This document shows, piece after piece, positions 46,401 through 56,664 of a stretch of DNA of 64,000 nt. The stretch lies in the NCBI GenBank assembly GCA_030704615.1, contig CM060732.1:7750001-7814000 (forward strand), given 5' to 3'. The notes under the pieces are model-generated. The model was not told where the DNA came from. It was given only the letters and a program-made list of their open reading frames with translations, and made no database searches. The translations under genes were made by a program, and so were the position numbers. The DNA comes from Takakia lepidozioides (lineage: Eukaryota; Streptophyta; Takakiopsida; Takakiales; Takakiaceae). Position 1 is the stretch's first letter, and each line of letters opens with the position of its first letter.

Positions 46401-47790
46401 CTTTCTCAAAGTCCTGAAGCCATAGAGCCAAGGCTTGGTTTGAATTCATGGCATAAAAATCTGCTTCTTGGGCCAGTAAAACATTGTCTAGGATGTACCT
46501 CCCTTTAATGAATCCTGCCTGCCCTGTTCTGATCATAGCAGGGAGTAGAGGTTGGATGCGCAGGGCAAGGGCTTTGGCAATTAGCTTGTATGCCACATTG
46601 AGCAAGGTTATGGGTCTATAGTTCCCTATGTTAGACCTATCCCCTTTGTTATGACACCATGTGTCATGAAGGCGGGCATGTGGCCAACATATTTGATACC
46701 ATTGGCCATATCACAAAAGTCCTTGGATATAGTGGACCAAAGTGCCTTGAAGAACTCCACTGGCATTCCATCTATCCCAGGAGATTTGTTGATGTTCATA
46801 AGCTTAAGGGCTGCTTCGAGCTCTTTAATAGTGATCTCCTCCGTGAGCAGGATGGAATCAGCTGGTTTGAGCTTTTGAGGAAAATTGTCCAGGCATTGTG
46901 AAAGGCGGTTCTGATAAGAAGGGTCTTTGATGTCTTCTTGAAACAAGGTCTCAAAATGGGTAAAGGCTGCAGCTATCATTTCTTTGGGGTTGGTCGTTTT
47001 GACACCAGCAGAGTTATACAGATCAGCTATGGTGTGAGTGGCTCGGCGGAGTTTCATTTTTTGGAAAAAATATTTGGACATCTTTTCTCCCTTAGTTGAC
47101 CAATTGATTCTTGCTTGCAACTTGATTTTGGCTTCCTGGAGGAGGTAAAAGTTTTCAAGGTTAATGCGTGCTTCCAGGTAAGTCTGATAGGTGTGGTTGT
47201 CACAGGACCTGGACTCCAATTTTTTCTGACAGACACTCGAGCATTTTTTAAGAGCTTGAGCTTTCCTCTTCTGGGAGGCAATAATCTGTCTACTGAGGTT
47301 TTGACTTACTTTGCTGGCAGCTATTAGTTTGGCTTGAAATCTGAGGATGGGACAGACAAGGTGAAGCCCAACAGAGGTCCACGCTTTCTTGATTGCCTCT
47401 AGGAAGAAGGGGATGCAAAGGTGAGAGGAGTTAAGCTTATAGATGCCTCTCCCTCTGGAGTGGGAATTAGGAAGCTTGAGTGTAGCCGAGATCAAAGCAT
47501 GGTCAAAACCTTGGTGGATTGGTTCTTGGTGGTTTTGAAGAGCAAAGGGGGCCAGAGCGAGCGATATATAACAATGATCCAACCTGGCCATACAAAGGTC
47601 TAGAACTGTTCTATTATTTGTCCAAGTGAAGAAGGGGCTTGTGGAGGAGGCAAGGTGTGGGGGCCTATCAATTTCGGCAAGGCTATGGTTTTGGGTGAGG
47701 CTTTGCCAAGCCAAGTCCTCTTCAGCTGAAAGGTGGTGAGAGTTTCGGTTGATATTTATAAGGGCCGGATTTATAGCTGAACACAAAATA
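43456..47790 (-). pseudogene. L1-type LINE, 5'-truncated and frameshifted
   Basis: On the - strand, from about 47,790: the end of an endonuclease domain (FFTWTNNRTVLDLCMARLDH, then HQGFDHALIS) and the reverse transcriptase start INKSPGIDGMPVEFFKALW (to 46,626). In another frame follow LQDFEKAFDRVDW, GCPLAPFLFLFVADAL and the catalytic box FVDDT (46,605-45,898). Further frames have QMTYWGSRFLSITGRALTVN, FIWGANSS and, at 44,871-44,245, a zinc-finger RT-associated region (AKISAFLWQVANRVLKIG, then ETLEHCLIYC). The - strand 3' end is an A16 tail (complement of 43,456-43,471) preceded by CGGTTAACCG. At least three frameshifts and the missing 5' half make it inactive. No clear target duplication was found. 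Confidence 0.9.
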
Positions 47791-47799
47791 AATCATTAG

Positions 47800-47992
47800 G
47801 AATATTACCGGTTGTAAAGAATTTATCTCGGAAATTGACCGGGTACAGTTACCACTAAGGGGCAGCAACCGACTGCCCAACCCACTTAGCCGATTGCTGC
47901 TGGGAATGAGCGGCTACTGGCTGGTTCAGCTGAAATTATTTCCCGGACGCTGTGGCACATAGTGCGCTAACCACTTGAGCTACTGACTGTTG
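47800..47992 (-). mobile_element. tRNA-derived SINE-like copy, diverged
   Basis: The - strand 5' end CCAACAGTCAGTAGCTCAAG, then TGGTTAGCGCACTATG, contains an A-box-like TAGCTCAAGTGG. It matches the head of the SINE at 55,495-55,728. The body beyond is diverged and the B box is weak. Confidence 0.5.
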
Positions 47993-48062
47993 GTAATAGT
48001 TATTGTTTTGAAAATATCAAGTTGCCAGCATCCCAACAATTTTTCAAATCTCAATAAAGTCA

Positions 48063-48080
48063 ATAATAATAATAATAATA
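48063..48080. repeat. (AAT)n microsatellite
   Basis: Six AAT units in AT-rich sequence. Confidence 0.85.
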
Positions 48081-48555
48081 CCCCTGACCGGGGCGCTGGC
48101 GGTTAAATCTTTTCACAAAATTCGGGTTACCCTTATAGGAAACCACCATACAAAGAGATTAGGCTTACCTTGGAAGAATTCTGGAAACCACAGAAAGGTA
48201 TGTATGCTTGTCATCTTTGTATATTTCAGATATGTTTGTTATATGCTTTGCCTCAGCCTTTTGCAGTTTGCTGTTTGTTCTAATCTAAATTGATACCTTT
48301 ATGGTAGTAGGCGGTATGTGTCTTGTGCTCTTTAAAGGCTCCATTCCATCTTTTGAAAAAACTTGGAGTCCTAACAACTATTTTCATTATAATCTTTGCA
48401 CGAATCAGGACAACACTCGATTTCCATCCACTGGCACCAGAATCAGTCAAAAATCACCCCTTCAGTCAAGTGCAATTATGGGCTGACTTCCCACCTATGC
48501 CGGGTAGACCCCACTATCATTTCATGTGGATATGCACTCAACAGTGCCAACAATC

Positions 48556-48782
48556 TTTGAGATGAATTTGGTGGAGGTCTGGCAGTCACCACACACTCGA
48601 AGATTCTTGATGAGACGGAGAGGCGTCCTAGGGGTTGTGCTGATCAGCCCAAAACCAATGGCCAGCTTCTCACTGTGGTGGCAAAGAGAAAATTCATTTT
48701 CCTCCTCCCCCACATCATGCAATACAAAGCGCATGTCAGGCACATACCCTGCCTCCTTCATCTTCCCAGACAATCTTCTCAC
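48556..48782 (-). pseudogene. PPR protein fragment, start of DYW domain
   Basis: Reads [20 protein letters not shown], then [20 protein letters not shown] and [19 protein letters not shown]. This is the DYW deaminase-like domain of RNA-editing PPR proteins, with the HSE zinc/catalytic motif. CGDCQ stands where CGDCH is usual, and the sequence ends after SKIVG, so the final part with the DYW tripeptide is deleted. The downstream sequence matches the 3' flank of the complete DYW end near 56.6 kb, which shows a ~180-bp deletion relative to that copy. Confidence 0.85.
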
Positions 48783-48889
48783 CCACCGACCTAGTTCTTA
48801 AAAGTCCAAACCTGAACCAAAGACGTTCCCAGATTGTTCAGAAGACAGCATACAGATCCACACATCTTCAAGTCACAAAAGAAGGCAAC

Positions 48890-49985
48890 CTGCTCATAAC
48901 AGTTGACAAGCCATTGAAGGCCCTTTAGCTGATACTCCTTCAGACTGCCATTAAACAGTTTTGGCTGCTGCACTGAGGAAGTTGTTGGCATTGTTGAACT
49001 GCATAAGGGAAATGAATATTAGTTTTCCTCTGTAAGGACTTCATGAGAATGTATACTGACTTACTAACTTCACTATATAGATATTAGTGAAGAAGCAGAG
49101 CAAACGGTGATAAGACAGGCAAATTTTCGAACAGTAGCACTGCTACTACTGCAAATGTAAAACTAATTGGAGATGGACTGAATGCGAACACTTCCATCAT
49201 GTGGATCCTTAGTCCAAAGAGCTCCCATCTCCATTCACTTGTAAACAGACTATCCAAATACAAGTGCCCCAATTGGGATGGCCTCCGGGGACAGGTCTGT
49301 TGGCAAACCAGCCATCTTGTTCTACATAAAATGGCTGTAGAGCTCAGTTTGTGTAAGAAGGAAGTTGAGACGTTGTTGTTGCCTCTTCGCCTCCCGAAGC
49401 TCTTCTTCACGCTTGAGGGCATCAGCAGCATCCTTCTCCTTTTTCCGCAGTTCTGCCTATCATTGCCCAACCCCAAACCAACTTACAAACCCATGGATAT
49501 AGCTGTTGATCAATTCTAATTAACAGTTGATTTTGCTTCAGACAGACCCTCTCGCCTGGGTTGAGTATCCTTGTAGAGTGTAAAACAAATTGTAATATTT
49601 TGAAGCAACACTGTTCAATAAGTGCTCAAAAGCTGAAGCCCAACAGGCAAGTCTACTTGACAAGATGTCATGCTGTGAAATGTAGCCAACTTATGAAGGG
49701 TTGCCCCCTACTGACCAGGAGAGCAGTCAACCAAACATTAACCTGGTCAACCGAGTATATGCTGTGCAAACTACCTTCTTCATTTATCATCAGTGAGTAA
49801 AACAATCAAAACAGCCGAGCCCCAATTCACCAACACCAATTTCAACCAACTACATTGGCATACATATACAAACAGAAACTATACTCTGCAATTCCTCTCG
49901 CCCATACCTGCTCTTTATCCCACTTCTTCCAGAGAATAACCATATCCCGGGCCAGCCTTCGGGTGTGCATTGGTGCACCCTTAAT
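48890..49985 (-). pseudogene. INO80: INO80 chromatin-remodeller gene fragment (three exons)
   Basis: Three exons with splice sites: about 49,985-49,908 (GAPMHTRRLARDMVILWKKW, then DKEQ); 49,457 to about 49,250 (AELRKKEKDAADALKREEEL, then REAKRQQQRLNFLLTQTELY and SHFM, then TAG, then NK); and 48,998-48,890 ([20 protein letters not shown], then LVNCYEQ). These match the DBINO DNA-binding region and the start of the SNF2 ATPase of INO80, just before the Walker A motif, which is absent. Exons that normally lie between the second and third are missing, and one Gln codon is TAG. The fragment is fused to PPR sequence on both sides, so it is a captured or translocated piece, not a gene. Confidence 0.85.
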
Positions 49986-52086
49986 TATTTTCATTTTCCT
50001 CCTCCCCCACATCATGCAATACAAAGCGCGTGTCAGGCACATACCCTGCCTCCTTCATCTCCCCAGACAATCTTCTCAGCTCAGCATGGATTTCCTTAAT
50101 TTTGGGATGCAACTTGTCATCTACGACAAAGGTATGCACCCTGTTGCCAACCTCAATGCAGCAGCGACCTGGCTCCTTTCTAACCCCTCTGACCTTCATC
50201 ATTCTTATCACCTTTGCAGTATCATCCCACCTGCCAGCTGCAGCTGTCATCTCCACATTGCCATGGATTCTACAGGCACCAAGCAAGGCCTTCCACACCA
50301 CAACATCTGGATTGATTGGCATTTTATTAATCAGGTCCACTGCCTCATCCAGTTGTCCCGCACGTCCAAGAAGGTCCACCATGCAGCCAAAGTGCTTTAC
50401 TGTCGGAGTGACACCATGATCTTGACTCAGGGAATCGAAGTAGCGTCTTCCTTCATTGAGTAGGCCAGTGTGGCTGCATGCAGAGAGAACACATATAAAG
50501 GTGATACTTCCCGGCTTCAAGCCGTTCTTTTCCATTCCTTCAAATAGTTGCAGGACCTCCGTATGACAACCATGCTGGGCATATCCTGCGATCATCGCAT
50601 TCCATGACACCACATTTCGTTCAGCCATATTGTCAAATACTCCCTTTGCATCCTCAATGCACCCACATTTCGCATACATGTCCATCAGGTCAGTGTCCAG
50701 AATGACATGTGGTACAATTCCAGCTTTGATGATGTCACCATGGACCTCTTTGCCCTTTTCCAGGGCTGCCAGGCTTGCCCAAGCATTACAAACGCACACA
50801 AACGTGATGTGGTGGCACTTCACCCCTTCCCCCATCATTTGCTCATAGGTTTCCAAGGCCTTCGTCCCGCGCCCCTGCTGTGCTGCAAGCATCGCGTTCC
50901 ACGACACCAAATCTCGTTCAGCCATATTGTTGAACACTCCCACCGCATCCTCAATGCTCCCACATTTGGCATATATGTCCACGAGGGTATTATTCAGAAT
51001 CACATCTGGTACAATTCCAGCTTTGGTGATGCAACCATGCACCTCTTTGCCCTTTTCCAGGGCTGCCAGGCTTGCACACGCACTGCAAACGCACACAAAC
51101 GTGATGTGGTCAGGCTTCACCCCTTCCACCATCATTTGCTCATAGGTCTCCAAAGCCTCCATCCCGCGCCCCTGATGTGCATACCCTGCAAGCATCGCGT
51201 TCCACGACACCACATCTCGTTCAGCCATAGTGTTGAACACTCCTTTCGCATCCTCAATGCTCCCACATTTGGCATACATGTCCACCAGAGCAGTGTTCAG
51301 TGTTTCCTGCTCCTTCAGTTCCCACACCGTTGCTGTGCATATCCTGCAATCATCGCACTCCACGACACCACATCTTGTTCAGCCATACTGTCGAACACTC
51401 CCTTCATACATGTCCATGAGGGTATTGGTACAATTGCAGCTCTGACAATGTCGCCATGCACCTCTTCACCCTTTTCCAGAGCTGCCAGGCTTGCACACGC
51501 ATTGCAAATGCATGTGAAACATGATGTGGTCGGGCTTCACCCCTTCCCCCATCATTTGATCATAGTTTTCCAAGGCCTCCATACCACGCCCCTGCTGTGC
51601 ATACCCTGCACGCACCGTGTTCCACGTGATCAAAGATCGTTGAGGCATTCTGTTGAACAGTTGGTGAGCATCCATGATGCTCCCGCACTTAACATACATG
51701 TTGACGAGGGTGTTGAGTAGAAAAATATTTGGCGTGAATCCACTTTGGATAATGTGAGTGTGCATCTGCTTTCCAGCTTCCAGACCTTCCATCCTGATGC
51801 ACTTAAGCAAGAGACAGACATACGTATCTGAATCTGCTGAAATGCCTCCTTGGTTTAAAGTCTGTAGAGCCTCTGTCAGTCTGCCTGCCGCACAAAGCAT
51901 CTTCACATGCCCAGAAGTGCCAGAAGAGGCATTGTGGACTCCCTCTCTTGATCCTCTTTCAGAAGCTGTGGTAATGCTTGAGGTGCCTGATTTTATCAAC
52001 TGTGCCGCTGCAGCTGCTGCCTTTAGTTGACCATCTACCCATGCAGGTTTCTTGTAGCTATTGATCCACAAGGAATCATAGGTCAT
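49986..52086 (-). pseudogene. DYW-class PPR gene, decayed copy 1
   Basis: Starts at ATG 52,086 (MTYDSLWINSYKKPAWVDGQ). A first frame to 51,466 holds PPR motifs (SDTYVCLLLKCIRMEG, NTLVNMYVKCGSIMDAHQLF). A frameshift and a ~70-bp deletion near 51,400-51,470 follow. Then a long frame, 51,363-49,986, has at least four PLS repeats (ALVDMYAKCGSIEDAKGVF type), the E/E+ region (GRAGQLDEAVDLINKMPINP) and the start of the DYW domain ([20 protein letters not shown]). It breaks off at EEENE, where INO80 sequence begins. Functional relatives enter mitochondria or plastids and direct C-to-U RNA editing. This copy lacks the editing domain and is broken. Confidence 0.85.
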
Positions 52087-52250
52087 CTGGAGCTTGAAGT
52101 CCAGCCCTCTTGGATGAATCTGGATCCAAACTCTATCCCTGCTCCTTCAGCTATCCATGCCTCTGTACAAATCATGCATACATCCTTGCTTTGCTGCTAG
52201 CAGCTGACAATGACAGCCTAGATTTGTTCTAGGAAACACCCAACTCAACT
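51985..52250 (-). repeat. PPR 5' end and leader, copy A
   Basis: The first codons and upstream leader of PPR copy 1. Near-copies exist at 52,560-52,800 and (shorter) 60,655-60,745; shared landmarks include TCTTGGATGAATCTGGA and CCCTGCTCCTTCAGC. This shows repeated duplication of the PPR 5' region. Confidence 0.8.
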
Positions 52251-52559
52251 TATCACACTAGTTCCTATGCTCAATTGCATCTGCTACTCTTTGTAATCCA
52301 ACAGGCATTTACCTTTTTGCCTCGATTGTCCCACCATTAACAGGGGTCAGAAAATTATTCATTCCACAGCTTCTCCTCGTCTCTGTTACCTGTTTCTGGA
52401 TACTTTCCTGTTGTCACATTGGCAGTATCATGTCAGTCACTCCAAACTAGAAGGTTCAGTCAACCAGCTAACTTGCAGAATTCAACATGAAAATTTAGGG
52501 CTGATTCTGATAAGAGGGAAAAACAGGGTGAAATGTGTTGAAGAAGGTGCCTTCATTAG

Positions 52560-52800
52560 CAGTGCCTGATTTTATCAATTGTGCCGCTGCTGCTGCGGCT
52601 TCCAGTTGACCATCTGTTTCTTGTAGCTGTCCTTCCACAGGGAATCATAGGTAATCTGGAGCTTGAAATCTGGCCCTCTTGGATGAATCTGGACCCACAC
52701 TCTATCCCTGCTCCTTCAGCTCTCTATGCCTCTGCACAAATCATGCATACATCCTTGCCTTGCTGCTAGCAGCTGAAAATGACAGCCTAGAATTGTTCCA
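52560..52800 (-). repeat. PPR 5' end and leader, copy B
   Basis: Diverged tandem copy of 51,985-52,250 with a small deletion in the coding start. It is not followed by PPR repeats. Confidence 0.8.
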
Positions 52801-52883
52801 GCAAACACCCCAACCCTACTTATCGCACTAGTTCCTATACTGACTTGCGTCTGCTTCCAACAGGCATTCACCTTTTTGCCTGT

Positions 52884-53513
52884 CTATTGTTCCACCATTG
52901 ACTGGGGTCGGGATATCCATCCCTGCTCTCTAGAAGCATAAATTGCCACAAGCTTTGCATTGGCCTTTCCATCTTCTGCACGGACCTGCTGCAATTCTGC
53001 CACACGGCTTTCTGACTCTGCTACCCTTTTGAAGAAATAGCCCCTCTGAGCATCAGCCTCCACCACCATTTTCTTGAGTTCTTCTCTCTCCACTGCCCAC
53101 GCTGCCTCGGCCGCTGCCTGAGCCGCGACTTTCTCAGCCACCCTTGCTTCGGCGCTTGTTGCACGTTTCGAAAGCTCAATCCTTTCTCGCTGAAAAGCTG
53201 CTTCTAAGGCTCCCTTCTCTCTCATTCTGTCTTCAAGTGTCTGTGTCTTGAATGCTAGACCCCGCAAACGCTCCATAGCTTCTTTCAGCATCACTTCCAG
53301 TGTCATTCGCCTGAGCCACCATTTGGAACGTTGCTTCGGCGCTTGTTGCACGTTTCGAAAGCTCTGAAAAGCTGCTTCTAAGGCTCCCTTCTCTCTCACT
53401 CTGTCTTCAAGTGTCTGTGTCTTGAATGCTAGACCCCGCAAACGCTCCATAGCTTCTTTCAGCATCACTTCCAGTGCCATTCGCCTGAGCCACCATTTGG
53501 AACGTGAAGCCAC
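52884..53513 (-). pseudogene. coiled-coil protein fragment with internal duplication
   Basis: A 209-residue frame without stops, rich in Ala/Glu/Arg with heptad character (AEKVAAQAAAEAAWAVEREE). It begins with two near-identical blocks of ~55 residues (each RSKWWLRRM, then EVMLKEAMERLRGLAFKTQT). The DNA blocks at about 53,295-53,345 and 53,480-53,510 onward repeat accordingly. The frame opens without ATG. I do not recognise the protein; it could be part of a captured gene. Confidence 0.4.
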
Positions 53514-55201
53514 AGAATGTCACGTACTGCATATCAGCAATGCAAGCCGCACTGCTTCAGATGAATGTGCATGACTAGAAATTGACATTTGCATGTGTAA
53601 AAACCCCATCCAATAGGGTCAGATTTCCAATTCCCAAATTTAAAATGTATGAGATACCTGCATGCATGAATACTACCAATACAGAATCATTTACAAAACC
53701 ACTGCGGACGACAACTGCACCCATGGCCGAATTTTGTGCAGTACACAACATACCATTTCGCCTAATATAGGAAAGGCTGAGGTCAGACCTTGAAGAACCA
53801 GCCAAAACCCCCAGACTGTGGAAGCGAAGCAGCCTGACGCCCAAAATGCCAGGAGAAAACATACAGGAACCTGCTTACACACCATGGACAGCATCCATGA
53901 TAAAGTCGCGTTGATCCTACAAACTCACGGATAGAAACTTTACAGAGTGGTGTTCCAGGTACAGAGGATGGATTTGGGCGTGCACTCTTGAGACAGGACA
54001 GAATTAGGGCAGGACAGTGACACAGAAGTCACATGCCCATGAGGCATTCCACTCTTATTACCCAAATTCAAGTGCTATCTTGGCATGATTTAGTTGATGT
54101 TCCAAACACAAATCTTTCTCATTTAGTCAAATTTGGTATGGTCTGTATATGCTAAAACCCAGGCACTACATACATGTGAAAAGACAGCACCTTGACAAAT
54201 GAGGGTTCTGCTTGTCTGGTGGGATTTTGTCAAAACTCCGGTAAGCCACTAAGTCCAGCAGTTACCTAAGACAGAAAAAGAAACAAACTGGAAAGGTGCT
54301 CAACGAAAAGCAGGAAGTATGAACAAGTTAAGAGGCAGAGGCGCTCTTCCAGCACAGATGTGCACAGAGGGTGTGGTGTGAATGCAGATCAAGCAACAAA
54401 ATTCCGTGACAACTGAGAATTAAGCTTTTTAAGAGATCAACTGAGAATTTCCGGTCAACTATTGATCGATCCAGGAGCACCCTGACCTTGTACACAGCCT
54501 GGATGGTTTCTTTTAAGGAAGCATATTCAAGTGATTTCTGCTCTCATTGTCCAATTCTCCATCAGGATGTGTTGAGCAGGCAACATTAGGAACCTCCATA
54601 TTACACTTATATGCATGCTAACGGCCAATTGGCATCTCACATTCCACCAAATATGCTCCTTATGTGAAACAACATGCTTTTCTGCCATCAACCAGACTAG
54701 ATTGGCATAGTCTTAAACTCACAAGCTGTTTTGCCGATAGGCAAATGCATGATGATTGACTGCATTCTGCTATTCCAGAGCTTCTCCTCGTCTCTGTTAT
54801 CTGTTTTTCGATACTTTCCTGTTGTCACATTGGCAGTAACATGTCAAAATCACTCCAAAACCACCATAGATCCACCAACGAGCTAACTTGCAGAATTCAA
54901 CATGAAAATTTAAGGACGACTCTGATAACAGGCATCTCAGGGCCGAGTCTGATGAGAGGCAAAACAGGCTGAAATAGGTCGAAGAAGAAGGTGCCGTCAC
55001 CAAATTGCGTGAAACCCCTCCGCGCTCAAGGATGCCGAGTATCGTCATCTCTTCCTCGCGCTGCAATGACATTTTCGGGCAGTACGGGCAGGTCCGACGA
55101 AAATTGACGACGACGATGACGTGGCGACGATGACGAGGCACTATGGCACCCTATTCCTGCTCTACGCTAAACTAGCTTCCGACCTTCTGTCATCGCTAGA
55201 A
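53514..55201. other. no gene recognised; Helitron 1 5' part
   Basis: The part at 54,775-54,930 repeats 52,370-52,520 (landmarks TTTCCTGTTGTCACATTGGC and AACTTGCAGAATTCAACATG). The last ~160 bp match 60,830-61,002, the 5' side of the second Helitron-like element. No coding exon was identified. Confidence 0.55.
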
Positions 55202-55225
55202 TTAATAGCATTCAAGTCCCAATTA

Positions 55226-55905
55226 CCGTAGTGGGAAGGCTGATCCGGCACTAAATAATTAGAAATGAATCTGCCTAATAATTAAGTGATAATTTACGAA
55301 AAACTGCCGAAATTCTAGAAACTTTACAAAAAAATGCCTAAAATCTCAAACAAACTCCAAATGCATGTTTCAAGGCATAAAGCTCTAGGAAAATATTTTC
55401 CTTAGCTCTGAGAAATCCTAGAATAATTGGCTGAACAATCACTGCATTTGATGATTGACCAGATGTTCTCATGGCTCTTAACAACCCACATAATTTGATT
55501 TTTTTTGTTTGGTTTTTTTTTTTGAAAAAAAGAAACACGTGGGAGCGCCAGCTCACAAGCCCCTTAGTAGTGAGAGGAGAAAATAACCTCTTTTATTTAT
55601 GCGCATGGAGGCGAATGAGTGGGACACCGCCCAGGAACCATATACCACCCGTCAGTAGCAAGATTTGACCCCGGAACCATCTGGGTGGCACTCAGTGCAC
55701 TTAACCATCTAAGCTAGTGACTGTTGGTACATAATGGTACAGTAGATAGAGCAAGTTCATGCAGGGAGTCACCGCCGAATTACTTAAAATCTCATCGTGG
55801 CATTGCCGTAAAATCTAGAAATTTCCTTAAGTTGTGCCCAAGTGTTTTGTTGTAAAGAAATTAAATATTCGGCACTTCACTGTAGGATCAGCCTTCCCAC
55901 TACGG
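55226..55905. mobile_element. 680-bp MITE, TA target duplication (mariner/Stowaway-like)
   Basis: Terminal inverted repeats CCGTAGTGGGAAGGCTGATC and its complement GATCAGCCTTCCCACTACGG are perfect over 20 bases and then imperfect for another ~25. TA flanks both ends (55,224-55,225 and 55,906-55,907). No coding capacity. A SINE is inserted inside. It occupies most of the gap between the two Helitron-like elements. Confidence 0.85.
55495..55728 (-). mobile_element. tRNA-derived SINE with 7-bp target duplication
   Basis: The - strand 5' end has A box TAGCTTAGATGG and B-box-like GGGTCAAATCT; the 3' end has an A-rich tail (complement of about 55,498-55,522). The direct repeat ACATAAT flanks it at 55,488-55,494 and 55,729-55,735. 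This is a complete ~234-bp SINE nested in the MITE. Related partial copies lie at 42.7 and 47.9 kb. Confidence 0.85.
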
Positions 55906-56664
55906 TAGTAAAACTTCTCAAGAAGCACCATCTCCAAACATATCTTCCATGTCTATCTGAACTAGGGCTTCGCGTTGCTCCGCACTACTAGCGAAGAATT
56001 CTGAGAATTATGTTCAATTTTTCACAAAAAAAGGGTGGGTCATCCCCACCGTGTTTTGTTTTTTCCTGGAAGTAAAATTGCGGATCTGCATTTCAATGTT
56101 CAATTTTCACAAGCCGCATCAATCAATAACAACTTACCCAAATACCCTTACATTCGCTATAAGAACTTTCAAGCATCCACCATGGGATTGGATCTTGGTG
56201 GGTTAAGGCTAGCTTTTGACAATATTCATGCAAGTTCGTCAAGGGCTCCATCCAAAGCCACACCACGAGAAACAAACAAACATGTCCAAATTTAAGATGC
56301 TGAACAAACTTGTGCACAGGGCTGCCCCTCTCATCAAGCTCATTAAAATTCGTATTCACTTCCATCTTCAAGCTTTGGAGAAGCTCCACCACCCAAACCC
56401 AGAATTAGGACAGCACTCTGATTTCCATCCACTATCACCAGAATCAGTCAAAAATCACCCCTTCAGTCAAGTGCAATTATGGGCTGATTTCCCACCTATG
56501 TCGGGTAGACCCCACTATCATTTCCTGTGGATTTATGGCACAGGAAATGCACTCAACAGTACATCATGGTCAATACTTTCGAGAAATGGTGGATGGTGTG
56601 AGTAGCTACATCACAGATCAATGAATGAAGCAAGACACTCGCATCTTTCCAAGAAGACATCCTT

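Larger units (their letters stand above)
42391..55201 (-). mobile_element. Helitron-like element 1 with captured gene fragments
   Basis: Read on the - strand, the 3' end is GCGGAGCAACGCGAAGCCCTGG followed by host T: a CTRR terminus behind a GC-rich region able to form a small hairpin. The last ~80 bp match the end of the neighbouring element at 55,963. The 5' side starts TTCTAGCGA after host A (55,202) and its first ~160 bp match the other element's 5' side. A short inverted match (TCTAGCGA versus CGCTAGTA just before the hairpin) recalls the asymmetric inverted repeats of the Helitron2 group. Contents on the same strand: PPR, INO80 and coiled-coil fragments; a LINE and SINE-like copies lie inside. 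No Rep/helicase gene, so non-autonomous. The TC start rule is met only one base inward. Confidence 0.5.

Noticed and set aside
50707-51720. 337-residue + strand frame
   Set aside because: Antisense shadow of the PPR repeats; its own repetitive text mirrors the PPR motif period.
42391-55201. A real INO80 or P450 gene in this stretch
   Set aside because: Only three INO80 and two P450 exons exist, each broken at a junction with PPR sequence and lacking the ATPase Walker motifs or the heme-binding cysteine.
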